Below, piece after piece: positions 24,669-33,623 of a stretch of DNA of 64,000 bases. A program made the translations under genes and the position numbers. The notes beneath the pieces are model-generated. The model searched no databases. It was not told the origin of the DNA and saw only the letters and a list, made by a program, of their open reading frames with translations. The DNA comes from a bacterium D16-76 (GTDB taxonomy: Bacteria > Bacillota > Clostridia > Oscillospirales > Acutalibacteraceae). Location of the stretch: the NCBI GenBank assembly GCA_009917445.1, contig QZEE01000011.1:45703-109702 (forward strand). Reading direction: 5' to 3'. The number at the start of each line of letters is the position of its first letter. The first letter of the stretch is position 1.

Positions 24669-27248
24669 TTAAATATATTTTTCCAGCATACGCGCCACTT
24701 CCCGCACGTCGATAGGCTTGGCGATATGGGCGTTCATGCCGCAATCCAAACAGCGCTTGATATCCTCTGAAAACGCATCCGCCGTCATAGCGATAATAGG
24801 CAGCTGCGCATCCGGGTGGTCCAACTGCCGGATAGCTATAGCGGCTTCATACCCGGTCATGACCGGCATACGGATGTCCATCAAAACCGCGCTATAGTAG
24901 CCAGGCTGGGACTTCTCCAGCATCTCCACGCAAACCTTCCCGTCTTCCGCGTGGTCCAGCTGCAGGCCCAAATCCGACAACAGCTCTTCCGCAATCTCCC
25001 AGTTAAGCTCGTTATCCTCCGCCACCAGCACATGCAGGCCGCCAAAGTCCGCCGCCTGTTTTGATTCCGGAACCGCCGCCTCCGCTTCGTCCATATCGCC
25101 GTCCTCCGCAAACTTTTTCAAGCCATAGAACAGCGTAGACTTAAACAGCGGCTTCGAGATAAACCCAGAAATACCCGCCTGCCGGGCCTCCTCCTCGATC
25201 TCGCCCCAGTCATAGGCGGAAATCAAAAGGATCGGGATGTCCTCCCCCAGCTGGCCATGTATAGCCTTGGCCGTGGCAATGCCGTCCATCCCCGGCAACC
25301 GCCAATCCAGCAAAATCACCCGGTAATCGTCCCGGCGGTCATGGCGCTTGACCACCATCTCCACAGCCTCTTCGCCAGAAAGGGCCCAGTCTGCCTTTAT
25401 GCCAATCGAAGCCAGCGCCCCCACAGTGCTCTCGCACAGCTGCTGGTCGTCGTCCACCACCAGCATGTTCCAGGGGGGCAGCACCATGTCCACCTCGGCC
25501 ACCTCGGCCTTTTCCATGTCCAGTGTCACAATAAACTCTGTGCCCACGCCCTGCTGGCTTTCCACCTGTATCGTGCCGCCCATGGCGTCCACAATATATT
25601 TGGTAATGGCCATGCCCAGCCCGGTACCCTCGGTGCGGTGTATGCGCGCGTTGTCTTCCCGGGTAAAGGATTCAAACACCTTGGCCTTAAATTCCTCTGT
25701 CATGCCAATACCGTTGTCCTTTACCTGCAAAATAATGCGCACAAACGCCTCCCCCTTGGGGGATTCCGTCTCCCGCAGGCTGACTTCAATGGTGCCGCCT
25801 TCCGGGGTAAACTTGATGGCATTGGAGAGGAAATTCAACAGCACCTGGTTCAGCCGCACGCTGTCGCAGCAGACATTCTCCGCAGAAATGTCATAAATAG
25901 ACACATTAAAATTCTGCTTCTTGGCCTTGACCTGGGGCTGCACAATGCTCACAATGCTGTCCATCACTTCCCGCAGGGAAACCTGGTCAATGTTCAAGGT
26001 CATTTTGCCGCTTTCAATTTTCGACATATCCAGCACGTCGTTAATAAGCCCCAGCAAATGCTGGCTGGAAAGGGAAATCTTCTTCAAACAGTGCTGCACC
26101 TGCTGGCGGTTGTCCAGGTTGGCCGTGGCAATGACCGTCATGCCCACAATGGCGTTCATAGGTGTGCGTATGTCGTGGCTCATGTTCGATAGGAACTCGC
26201 TCTTGGCACGGTTGGCGTGCTCGGCGATGCCCTGGGCCCGTTCAGCCTGTTTGCGCGCCATTTCAATCTCCCGCATTTGCTTGTGCAGCAGCCGGAAGTA
26301 CCACGTAAACACCAGCATCAGTACCACAATAATCAGCACGCAGCTGCCCAGCGCCACGCCGGTCCAAATACTCCCCAGGCCGTTCACCGTCTCATCCAAC
26401 ACACCGTAAGGCATAGCGGTTACCAGGTACCACTCCGTATTGGGCAAAGACGTGCAGTACAGGTGCCGGCGCTCCCCAGGCAGGTGGTACACCGCAGAAT
26501 AGGGCTCGTTTTTCCGCATGGCTTCTGAAAGGTCCTGGATGTGCTTTTCCGCCTCGTCCAAGTTCTCCCCGTTGTACAAGGCCCGCAGCCGCTCAAAATA
26601 ATTCCCCCTAAAGGCGTCCGAGCTATGTATGACAAAGCTGCCGTCCTTGCGTATAACATGGGAATATACCAGCGAATCCGTATTCACCTCGTCCAAAGCC
26701 AGTATGCGTTTAAAATAGTCGATAGGCAGGGCCACCACCAAAGCCATGCTTTTGCTGCCGTCCCGCATGGTGTACACGCTGGGCATGCCAATCAGGACAA
26801 TGCTGTCATCGGTATCATCGGTGCCCACGGCCACCTTTTTCTCCCCGTTCTGCAGGGAGTGGAAAAACGGTTCCGGGTCTGTCACCGAAATCTGCTCCCC
26901 CATCAGGGTCTCAAAGCCCTCCTCCTGGGAATAAAGGGCCAGGCTGGAAAAGCCCCGTTCCAAGGCGTTGGCCCCCATGGCCTCGGCTAAGGTGTCATAG
27001 TCCGCGCTGTCCGGGGGGAAGTTGGAAATAATGCCCTCAATCTGGGAAAGGTTCATATCCAAGGTGGTCTCAAAGTGCATGGAGATACGCTCGTTAAGGC
27101 CCGACATATATATGGTGCCGATCTCACTGATGGTAGCCAGGCTTTGTGCATTCATATAGTAAGCAAGAAAAGAGAAAATGACCACGCACAGCAGCACCAC
27201 CAAGGCCAGGCTGACCTTTAGAAAGCGCATGGTGTTGGTTTTCATCAT
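24669..27248 (-). CDS. Hybrid sensor histidine kinase with two receiver domains
   Basis: An 859-residue membrane kinase. TM helix 9-31, an extracytoplasmic Cache-type sensor (about 32-295, with YVIRKDGSFVIHSS-like segment VIRKDGSFVIHSS), second TM ~296-318, HisKA with H358 in NMSHDIRTPMNAI, HATPase_c (DNGIGM, GTGLGMAITK), REC1 (LDWRLPGMDG, Asp near 655) and a C-terminal REC2 (MDIRMPVMTG, D791). A kinase with two REC domains needs an Hpt partner, and one is encoded directly upstream with an ATGA overlap. The ligand is unknown. Confidence 0.9.
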   Translation of the reverse strand: MMKTNTMRFLKVSLALVVLLCVVIFSFLAYYMNAQSLATISEIGTIYMSGLNERISMHFETTLDMNLSQIEGIISNFPPDSADYDTLAEAMGANALERGFSSLALYSQEEGFETLMGEQISVTDPEPFFHSLQNGEKKVAVGTDDTDDSIVLIGMPSVYTMRDGSKSMALVVALPIDYFKRILALDEVNTDSLVYSHVIRKDGSFVIHSSDAFRGNYFERLRALYNGENLDEAEKHIQDLSEAMRKNEPYSAVYHLPGERRHLYCTSLPNTEWYLVTAMPYGVLDETVNGLGSIWTGVALGSCVLIIVVLMLVFTWYFRLLHKQMREIEMARKQAERAQGIAEHANRAKSEFLSNMSHDIRTPMNAIVGMTVIATANLDNRQQVQHCLKKISLSSQHLLGLINDVLDMSKIESGKMTLNIDQVSLREVMDSIVSIVQPQVKAKKQNFNVSIYDISAENVCCDSVRLNQVLLNFLSNAIKFTPEGGTIEVSLRETESPKGEAFVRIILQVKDNGIGMTEEFKAKVFESFTREDNARIHRTEGTGLGMAITKYIVDAMGGTIQVESQQGVGTEFIVTLDMEKAEVAEVDMVLPPWNMLVVDDDQQLCESTVGALASIGIKADWALSGEEAVEMVVKRHDRRDDYRVILLDWRLPGMDGIATAKAIHGQLGEDIPILLISAYDWGEIEEEARQAGISGFISKPLFKSTLFYGLKKFAEDGDMDEAEAAVPESKQAADFGGLHVLVAEDNELNWEIAEELLSDLGLQLDHAEDGKVCVEMLEKSQPGYYSAVLMDIRMPVMTGYEAAIAIRQLDHPDAQLPIIAMTADAFSEDIKRCLDCGMNAHIAKPIDVREVARMLEKYI

Positions 27249-27610
27249 GTAGCCAGCCCCTCCTGGAAGGCCCGTATAGCCCCCACTGTTTTTTCATAGT
27301 CCGCTTTGACTTTCTCCGCCAAAGGCCCGGCCTCCGGGGTAAGGCTGCCGCCCCGCAGGGCCTCCGTCAGCTGGCTGCTGGAATCCATCAGCATGGTAAA
27401 GCCCAGGTTCTGGCACATGCCCTTAATGGTGTGGGCCGCCCGGAAAGCCTCTTCGCCGTTGCCCTGTTCCAGGGAAGAAAGCAGCAGCTCATAGCTTTTG
27501 TCGTCCACAAATTTCAGCACGAACTTCTGTATGAATTTGTCGCTGGGCAGTCGCCCCCGCACCTCTGCGTAGTCCCCGCCGATCTCAACGTACAATTCCT
27601 GCAATGTCAT
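27245..27610 (-). CDS. Histidine phosphotransfer (Hpt) protein
   Basis: A 121-residue four-helix protein with the phosphoacceptor motif AAHTIKGMCQNLG (H60). It should relay phosphate from the hybrid kinase's receiver to a downstream receiver, probably that of the HD-GYP/GGDEF protein upstream in the same operon (inference from gene order). Its stop overlaps the kinase start (ATGA); it starts 68 bases after the cyclase gene. Confidence 0.9.
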   Translation of the reverse strand: MTLQELYVEIGGDYAEVRGRLPSDKFIQKFVLKFVDDKSYELLLSSLEQGNGEEAFRAAHTIKGMCQNLGFTMLMDSSSQLTEALRGGSLTPEAGPLAEKVKADYEKTVGAIRAFQEGLAT

Positions 27611-27678
27611 GGAAAATTCTCCTCTCCGTGCGCCCCTCCCGGGCAGTTAATATATAATGGCCGCAGGCCGTGCTTTCC

Positions 27679-29784
27679 TCAGGCTTCTTCCCCACCGTCC
27701 CCGCTTTCTATGGGGCTCAGGGACTGGTCCGCGTAGCTGCCCGTGTGCTTCAAGCTGCGCAGGGAGGAATCGTAAAACTGGAACCGCCCCCGGCCCGACT
27801 GCTTCACCGCGTACAAGGCCTGGTCGGCCGCTTTCAGCAAATCCGTAAAGACCGGCTCCACCACCTCGCTGGTGGCCACGCCCATGCTCATAGACACCGT
27901 AAAGCCCTGGAACTCCCCGCCGCTGATGGAACGGTAAATACGGCGTATGACCGCTTCCAACTCCTGGCTGTATTCCAAGAAGATGATAAACTCATCGCCC
28001 CCCACCCGGGCCGCAATATCGGCCCCGCGGACGTTCTGCCGTAACAGGTCGGCCACATGGGCCAGCACCTGGTTGCCAAAGGCATGGCCATAGGTATTGT
28101 TGGCGTTTTTAAAGTGGTCCAGGTCAAAGAACGCCAGCGCGTAGTTGGAATCCGGGTGGGCCTTCATCCGGGCCTCGATCTGCTTGCGGGCGCTGGTCAG
28201 GTTCAAAAGGTCCGTCAGGCCGTCGTAAGAGGCCGCGCGCTGCAAAGACTCCAAATTGGTGCGCATATCGTGTATGTCCACCGCCTTGCCAATGGTGCCG
28301 GTCATGTAGGCGGGCTCCTCCCCCTCCCACACGGTCTGCATCACAAACCGGAACCACCGCCATTTCCCCTTATGGGCCAACCGGCATTCATAGGTGGCAT
28401 AGGGCCGCTCAGGGGTGGTAGCCTCCAGCATCTCGAAGATGCTGTGCCAGTCCTCCGGCGCCAGCAGCGAAGTGATCTCCTTGTTGTGCATGGGGTCCAT
28501 TACAATCTCCTCTACCCCCAGCCACTTGGCGCCCCAGGAGTTCAGGGTCGCCATAGGCGGCGTAATGTTGTACTCAAACTGCACTTCTTTGCTCATAGCC
28601 GCAAAGAAGCTGTACTTCATGCGCTCGTGCTCCAAAAGCTGCAGCGTGCGGTTCGAGGCGCTCAGCTCCCTGTGCTGGGAAAAGCTTTGCAGCATATCCG
28701 AAAGCTCCGCCTTGCTGGGCCCCACAAACTCCTTGGGGGCCATCTCCTCGGCAATGTCCCCGGAAATATCCTCCAAACAGGAAAGCAGCAGAGGGTTAAA
28801 AGCCCCGCACTCGCCGTTTACAATCATCTCCACCGCCTTTTCATGGGTAAAGGCCGGCTTATACACCCGCTTGCTGGTCAGGGCGTCGTACACGTCCGCC
28901 AGGGCCACGGTCTGGGCCGATATGGGTATTTCATCCCCCTTCAATCCGTCGGGGTAGCCCCGGCCGTCCCAGCGCTCGTGGTGCCAGCGGCAGATGTCAT
29001 AAGACATCTTCACAATCTTCTCCCCGTGGTACACGTTAAGGCTTTCCAGCATCTGGGCGCCAATAGCCGAGTGGGTCTTCATAATGGCAAATTCCTCAGC
29101 CGTAAGCTTGCCGGGCTTGTTGAGGATCTTCTCGTCAATGGAGATCTTCCCAATATCGTGCAGGGACGAGGCCATGCTCATCACGGCAATATCCTCTTTG
29201 GTAATATTGTACTTGTCGGTCTTCTCCACCAAACGGCGCAGCAGCAGCTCTGTCAAGGTACGCACATGCAGCACGTGCATGCCGCTTTCGCCGTTGCGGA
29301 ACTCCACAATATGGCTCAGGATATCCACCATCAAAGCGCTGTTCTGCTGCTTTTCGTAGATTTGCTCCGCCACCAGGGCTTCCAAATCCTTTTGCTTGGC
29401 ATAAAGAAGCAGGGTGTTCTTTACCCGCCGGTGGACGATCTGGGCGTCAAAAGGCCGGCTGATAAAATCGGTAATGCCCATATCATAGGCCTGGTCCACC
29501 CGTGAAGAGCGGTTTTCCGCCGAAATCATCACCACCGGTATCGTCTCAATCCAATGCCTGCGCCCCATAACCTCCAATACGCCAAAGCCGTCCATTTTCG
29601 GCATGACAATGTCCAACAGCACCAGGGAGATTTCCGGCCCATGGCTTTGCAGCAGCCCAATGGCCTGCAAGCCGTCCTCGGCCTCCATCGTCTCATATTC
29701 CCCTTCCAGCATGTCCACTAGGATAGAGCGGTTCATTTCCGAGTCGTCAACGATCAGGATCTTTTGCTTATTGGAGCTGGTCAC
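27679..29784 (-). CDS. Response regulator with HD-GYP, PAS and GGDEF domains (c-di-GMP turnover)
   Basis: A 701-residue protein combining degradation and synthesis of cyclic di-GMP. REC at 1-125 with phospho-acceptor D58 (LLDIVMPKMDG); HD-GYP at ~150-330 with SLHDIGK (H209, D210) and GRGYPDG (276-278); a PAS-like region ~385-500; GGDEF with intact RVGGDEF (595-599) and an RxxD inhibitory site (RGAD) five residues before it. GTG 29784 is chosen because REC homology begins there and AGAGGG lies about ten bases upstream; the open frame further upstream is non-coding. Both active sites look intact, so output probably switches with phosphorylation. Confidence 0.9.
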   Translation of the reverse strand: MTSSNKQKILIVDDSEMNRSILVDMLEGEYETMEAEDGLQAIGLLQSHGPEISLVLLDIVMPKMDGFGVLEVMGRRHWIETIPVVMISAENRSSRVDQAYDMGITDFISRPFDAQIVHRRVKNTLLLYAKQKDLEALVAEQIYEKQQNSALMVDILSHIVEFRNGESGMHVLHVRTLTELLLRRLVEKTDKYNITKEDIAVMSMASSLHDIGKISIDEKILNKPGKLTAEEFAIMKTHSAIGAQMLESLNVYHGEKIVKMSYDICRWHHERWDGRGYPDGLKGDEIPISAQTVALADVYDALTSKRVYKPAFTHEKAVEMIVNGECGAFNPLLLSCLEDISGDIAEEMAPKEFVGPSKAELSDMLQSFSQHRELSASNRTLQLLEHERMKYSFFAAMSKEVQFEYNITPPMATLNSWGAKWLGVEEIVMDPMHNKEITSLLAPEDWHSIFEMLEATTPERPYATYECRLAHKGKWRWFRFVMQTVWEGEEPAYMTGTIGKAVDIHDMRTNLESLQRAASYDGLTDLLNLTSARKQIEARMKAHPDSNYALAFFDLDHFKNANNTYGHAFGNQVLAHVADLLRQNVRGADIAARVGGDEFIIFLEYSQELEAVIRRIYRSISGGEFQGFTVSMSMGVATSEVVEPVFTDLLKAADQALYAVKQSGRGRFQFYDSSLRSLKHTGSYADQSLSPIESGDGGEEA

Positions 29785-29844
29785 AGATAGTACACCCTCT
29801 TTTCTTCGGTAAAGTCGCGCACAAAGCCAAAACATCTCACCGTT

Positions 29845-29873
29845 ATTGTAATATATACCGGGAAAAATAGCAA
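29845..29873 (-). promoter_or_regulatory. Promoter of the c-di-GMP/phosphorelay operon
   Basis: Minus strand TTGCTA (29873-29868), 17 bases, TACAAT (29850-29845), about 60 bases before the GTG. Confidence 0.65.
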
Positions 29874-29935
29874 TAGTTTTTGTCACTTTCACGAAAGATA
29901 TCTTCGAGAAAATTTTTCCCCCGCCCCGCCGGAAA

Positions 29936-29978
29936 CAAAAAAGCAAGGACGCGGTTTTCGAAAACCTACACGTCCTTA
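29936..29978 (-). terminator. Terminator of the AraC-type regulator
   Basis: Minus strand AAGGACG, inner palindrome GGTTTTCGAAAACC, CGTCCTT, then TTTTTTG. It overlaps the last codons of the gene. Confidence 0.8.
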
Positions 29979-30934
29979 CTTTGCAGCCCGGCCCGGTACT
30001 CCTTGGGCGATACCCCGTACCGTTCCCGGAACCGCCGATAGAAATAGCTGGTGTTCTCATACCCCACCGCGGCAATGATATCCTCCACCGGCAGCCGGGT
30101 TTCCCGCAAAAGCTGCACAGCCTTGGCCAGCCGCTTTTCCCGCAGCAGGTCCTTAAAGGTATGGCCCGTAGCCTGCCGCACCGCCGAGCTCAAATAGGAC
30201 AGCGACACATGCTTTTCCTCAGCCAGCCTGGTCAGGTCGGCTTCCCGGTAGTTTTCCTCAATCTCCCGCAGGGCCGCCAGCACCACCCCCCCGGGCATCT
30301 CCCCCCGGGAGGAAAGCTCCCCCACATGGTTTAGAAGCTGCAGCAGCAGCAGCCCCATGGTGGCCTGGGTGATCCGCCGGGCGTTCGGCTGGCTTTCCAC
30401 CAGGCTCCACAGCAGGTTTTCCACCAGGTTCTGCACCTGTGCGGCCCCAGCCACCTTAAAGTGCAGCGAGCTGATCTCCCCGCCGCCCCGCCGCAGCCCC
30501 CCCAGCAGGAAAGCCCCCAGCACGTTGTCCGTGCCCGCCAGCTCCAAGGCATAGTCGAAGAACGCCGGCAGCACAATGAAATTGACGCCCACGTCCCCCA
30601 TTTCCGCCCGGGCCACCTGGTGCTGGGCCTGCTGGTTCAAAAAGAGCAGCTCCCCAGCCCGCAGGGTCAGCGGCGGCCCGCCGTTTATGGTGTGCACGGT
30701 CTGCCCGCTGCACATGTACATGATTTCGATATAATTGTGGCTGTGCGCCGGGAACTCCACAAACCGGGTATGGGGCCTTACGGCAATCAGCTTCCCCCGC
30801 CCAAGCAGCCTGTCCCGGTCCACCGTAAAGCCCTGCTGCAAGGTATACAGCCCCCGGTCCAGCACCCCCCCGGCCAGCAGGCGTTCTTCCTCGGGGGTTA
30901 TCTGTTTCAGCTGTTCGATTAGGGTTTCGCGCAT
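29966..30934 (-). CDS. AraC-family transcriptional regulator with cupin sensor domain
   Basis: 322 residues. The N-terminal half is a cupin with EFPAHSHNYIEIMYMCSG and LLFLNQQAQHQV, typical of sugar-responsive AraC proteins; the C-terminal ~100 residues carry the double HTH (LTRLAEEKHVSLSYLSSAVR, then LPVEDIIAAVGYENTSYFYR and the family end FRERYGVSPKEYR). ATG 30934 has AAGGGGGG five bases upstream. Stands alone; no sugar operon is adjacent, so its target is unknown. Confidence 0.9.
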   Translation of the reverse strand: MRETLIEQLKQITPEEERLLAGGVLDRGLYTLQQGFTVDRDRLLGRGKLIAVRPHTRFVEFPAHSHNYIEIMYMCSGQTVHTINGGPPLTLRAGELLFLNQQAQHQVARAEMGDVGVNFIVLPAFFDYALELAGTDNVLGAFLLGGLRRGGGEISSLHFKVAGAAQVQNLVENLLWSLVESQPNARRITQATMGLLLLQLLNHVGELSSRGEMPGGVVLAALREIEENYREADLTRLAEEKHVSLSYLSSAVRQATGHTFKDLLREKRLAKAVQLLRETRLPVEDIIAAVGYENTSYFYRRFRERYGVSPKEYRAGLQSKDV

Positions 30935-30947
30935 GGTGCCCCCCTTG

Positions 30948-30988
30948 CCTCCGGCGGGCAAAGGGACTTTTTTCAGGAAAAAGTCCCT
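30948..30988 (-). repeat. Two-hairpin post-gene repeat, copy E (partial)
   Basis: Minus strand hairpin AGGGACTTTTT/AAAAAGTCCCT (30988-30962) followed by the tail CGCCGGAGGC (30957-30948), the same tail that ends copies B and D. It lies downstream of telA, in telA's orientation. Confidence 0.6.
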
Positions 30989-31060
30989 CTGCACTCTTCA
31001 AAAACCTTTGCCTGCCCACCGGCTGCTGGCGGGGGGCGTTTTGCGGGCTTTGCTTTTCGA

Positions 31061-32233
31061 TCAGGTGTGGATGTCCAGGAGCTTCTGCTTGAGCTCGCCT
31101 TCCAGCCGCCCGATTTCCGCTTCGGCGGCCCGCCGCTTCTGGCGGCCCTCGTCCTGGATTTTTACCACCTCGTCCAAGGTCTGTATCAGGGACTGGTTGG
31201 TGTACCGCAGGGTCTCCATGTCCACCACGCCCCGCTCGGTCTCCCGGGCTGTCTCGATGGTGCTCATCTTCAGCTTCTCGGCGTTTTTGCGCAGCAGCTC
31301 GTTTGTCATGTCCGTAACTTCCCTCTGGGCCTTTACCGCCTGGGCCGAGTGGGCTACCCCCAGGGCCAGCACCATCTGGCTTTTCCACAGGGGTATGGTG
31401 TTTACCAGGGTAGACTGGATTTTATCCGTCATCAGCTTGTCGTTGTTCTGCACCAGCCTTATCTGGGGGGACATCTGTACGCTTACCATGCGGGTCAGCT
31501 CCAAATCGTGCAGCTTCTTTTCAAAGTTATCGCACATCTGGGCAAAGTCGTTGGCAGCCTGGGCGTCCTCTGCCAGCCCCGAGCGCTGGGCCCGCTGCTG
31601 CATTTCCACCAAAGTGGTGGCCCGCTCCTTTTTCAGCTTCTTTTTGCCGGCAATGATATACATGGAAAGCTCTTTGTGGTAATTCAGGTTCATGTCGTAC
31701 AGCTTGTCCAGCATCACAATGTCCTTCATCAGCTGCACCTGGTGGGCTTCCAGCGCCGCCGCGATTTTGTTTACGTTGGCTTCCGCCGAATCGTACCGGG
31801 CCTTCATGGCCGTAATTTTGTTGCTGGTATTTTTAAAGAACCCGAAAAACCCCTTCTTTTCCTCTTCGTCAATGTCAAAGCCCTTCAGCTCCACCACCAG
31901 GCCCGAAATCTGGTCGCCGATCTCCCCCAGGTCCTTGGTGCGCACGTTGTTCAAAGCCGAGTCGGAAAAGGACGCGATCTTCTTCTGGGCCGCCGCGCCG
32001 TACTGCAGCACCATCGTGCTGTTCTGCAGGTCGATCTTCTCCGAAAACTCATCCACGATCTTCTGTTCCTCCGGGCTCAGCTGCACCTCCGGCGCTTCGG
32101 GCTCCTGGGGCTTCTGGGGCTCGGCCTGGGCCTCCGGCTCCAAAGTCAGGGCCGGGGGCTCCGTCCCTTCCAGCGTCAGGGTGGGGATGCCCGGGGCTTC
32201 CAGCTCCAAAGCCATTTTCTGTTCGTTTTCCAT
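31061..32233 (-). CDS. telA: Toxic anion resistance protein, TelA family
   Basis: A 390-residue soluble, mostly helical protein with the TelA pattern: EIGDQISGLVVELKGFDID, a long coiled-coil middle and QMSPQIRLVQNNDKLMTDKI near residue 255, ending in repeated helices (AEIGRLEGELKQKLLDIHT). The family is linked to tellurite and envelope-stress resistance but its mechanism is not settled. A low-complexity Pro/Glu stretch (EPQKPQEPEAPEV) fills the N-terminus. ATG 32233 has GGAGGGA upstream. Pairs with the XpaC-like gene before it, the usual arrangement. Confidence 0.85.
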   Translation of the reverse strand: MENEQKMALELEAPGIPTLTLEGTEPPALTLEPEAQAEPQKPQEPEAPEVQLSPEEQKIVDEFSEKIDLQNSTMVLQYGAAAQKKIASFSDSALNNVRTKDLGEIGDQISGLVVELKGFDIDEEEKKGFFGFFKNTSNKITAMKARYDSAEANVNKIAAALEAHQVQLMKDIVMLDKLYDMNLNYHKELSMYIIAGKKKLKKERATTLVEMQQRAQRSGLAEDAQAANDFAQMCDNFEKKLHDLELTRMVSVQMSPQIRLVQNNDKLMTDKIQSTLVNTIPLWKSQMVLALGVAHSAQAVKAQREVTDMTNELLRKNAEKLKMSTIETARETERGVVDMETLRYTNQSLIQTLDEVVKIQDEGRQKRRAAEAEIGRLEGELKQKLLDIHT

Positions 32234-32307
32234 GTGGTGTCCCTCCTCAAAAGATTTATGGGCGGCAGGCACGCCGCCCGGCGCTTCCCTATAGGCATAG
32301 CCCTGCC

Positions 32308-33459
32308 TTACAGTTGGGGCTTCGTCTTGTCCTCCACAAACCCCTCCTGCTCAAGCATGCTTTCAAACACCGTAATATCCGCTGAGATATCCATGGCCTC
32401 GTCGGTAAAAAGCGAATCCAGCTGCTTTTCAAAGGCATCGGCCACCGTGTGCATCATGCCCGCAATGTTAAACATGGTAGAGGTAATGTTCTCCCCCTTG
32501 ACCGACTGCCTGGACAGCCGCTCATAGCTGCCCAGCAGCTTCAAGGTAGTAGGCAGGTAGTAGTTCATAAATTTCCGGATCTGCGGGGCCTTGCCCGGGT
32601 GGTCGGCAATATAAGCGAAAATATCCGCCGAAGCCCGCTCCATGCGTTCTATGCACTCCGAAAGGGCTTCGTCCGGTATGGCGTCGTTGGCGGCCCGCAG
32701 CTTGCGCAAATAGCCGTTGCCCTCGTCAATAAGCTTATCCACCTCCGGGTTGCCCGTGCGGGAGGGCTTCTCTTCCTCCTTAGGTTTCTCCGGCTCCTTG
32801 GGCTTCACCGGCTCCGGCTCAATGGGCACAAACTCTTTCTTGCCCTTAAAAAGCGCCGCCGACCCCAAAAACACCAGCACCAGCACCAGCGCAAATATGC
32901 CGAAATGGAAGCCATTGTACATAGGGAACATCTGGGAATACAGCACCGCCGCCGCCCCGGTAATGTAAAACTTAGCCGGGCTCCCCCGCCGCACCACCTT
33001 CATCGGGGGCATCTTTGGGGCCGGGGCCGGTGTAACGCCCCCAGGCCGCCGGGCAGGCTGGGGGGGCTTGTAGCGGCCCTGGGCAGTTTGGGCGGTCTGC
33101 ACCTTCGGGGCCGGGGCCTGGTAAGCCGGCGGCCGGTACGCCGGCGGCACCTTATTCACAGGCGGGGGCGGCACCTTGTTGGTAGGAGGCGGCGGCGCCC
33201 CATGCTTATAGGCCTGCTGCTGCCGGTAGCCCGGCGGCACCTTGTTGGTAGGAGGCGGGCCCTGGGGCCCAGGCGGGGCGTAAGGGTGGCGGGGCCCGCC
33301 CTTCATCCCGGCGGCAAAGCCGTTTATAGCCCCGTCCAGGCCCGCGGCGGCGCGGCCCAGGCCCTCGGCCAGCCGGCCGGCCCCAGCGCCTGTCAGCTTC
33401 TTGTATACCTGGGAAGAGCGGTACTCCTCCTCTATAGGCTTGTTTCCGAATCCATCCAT
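32308..33459 (-). CDS. XpaC-like 5-bromo-4-chloroindolyl phosphate hydrolysis family protein
   Basis: 383 residues. The N-terminal ~150 residues are a proline-rich region with repeated PPTNKVPP / PPPVNKVPP units; two hydrophobic segments follow (FYITGAAAVLYSQMFPMY; FHFGIFALVLVLVFLGSAAL), then a charged linker (EPEPVKPKEPEKPKEEEKP) and the helical XpaC domain with PEVDKLIDEGNGYLRKLRAA. The biochemical role is unclear; the family is almost always next to TelA. ATG 33459 follows GGAAAGGAA. Confidence 0.8.
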   Translation of the reverse strand: MDGFGNKPIEEEYRSSQVYKKLTGAGAGRLAEGLGRAAAGLDGAINGFAAGMKGGPRHPYAPPGPQGPPPTNKVPPGYRQQQAYKHGAPPPPTNKVPPPPVNKVPPAYRPPAYQAPAPKVQTAQTAQGRYKPPQPARRPGGVTPAPAPKMPPMKVVRRGSPAKFYITGAAAVLYSQMFPMYNGFHFGIFALVLVLVFLGSAALFKGKKEFVPIEPEPVKPKEPEKPKEEEKPSRTGNPEVDKLIDEGNGYLRKLRAANDAIPDEALSECIERMERASADIFAYIADHPGKAPQIRKFMNYYLPTTLKLLGSYERLSRQSVKGENITSTMFNIAGMMHTVADAFEKQLDSLFTDEAMDISADITVFESMLEQEGFVEDKTKPQL

Positions 33460-33623
33460 ATCGCGCAGCCGTTCCTTTCCTATCAGATTACGAACCTCAA
33501 TACATCCCCGACCCTTCATGGCAGGCCGCTATCTATCCAAGTTTATTTTACGTGCTAACAGCCTCTATGTCAACCAGATAGGCCGCAAAAATAAGGCCAC
33601 CCACAGAAAAAATTCCCCCGCCC

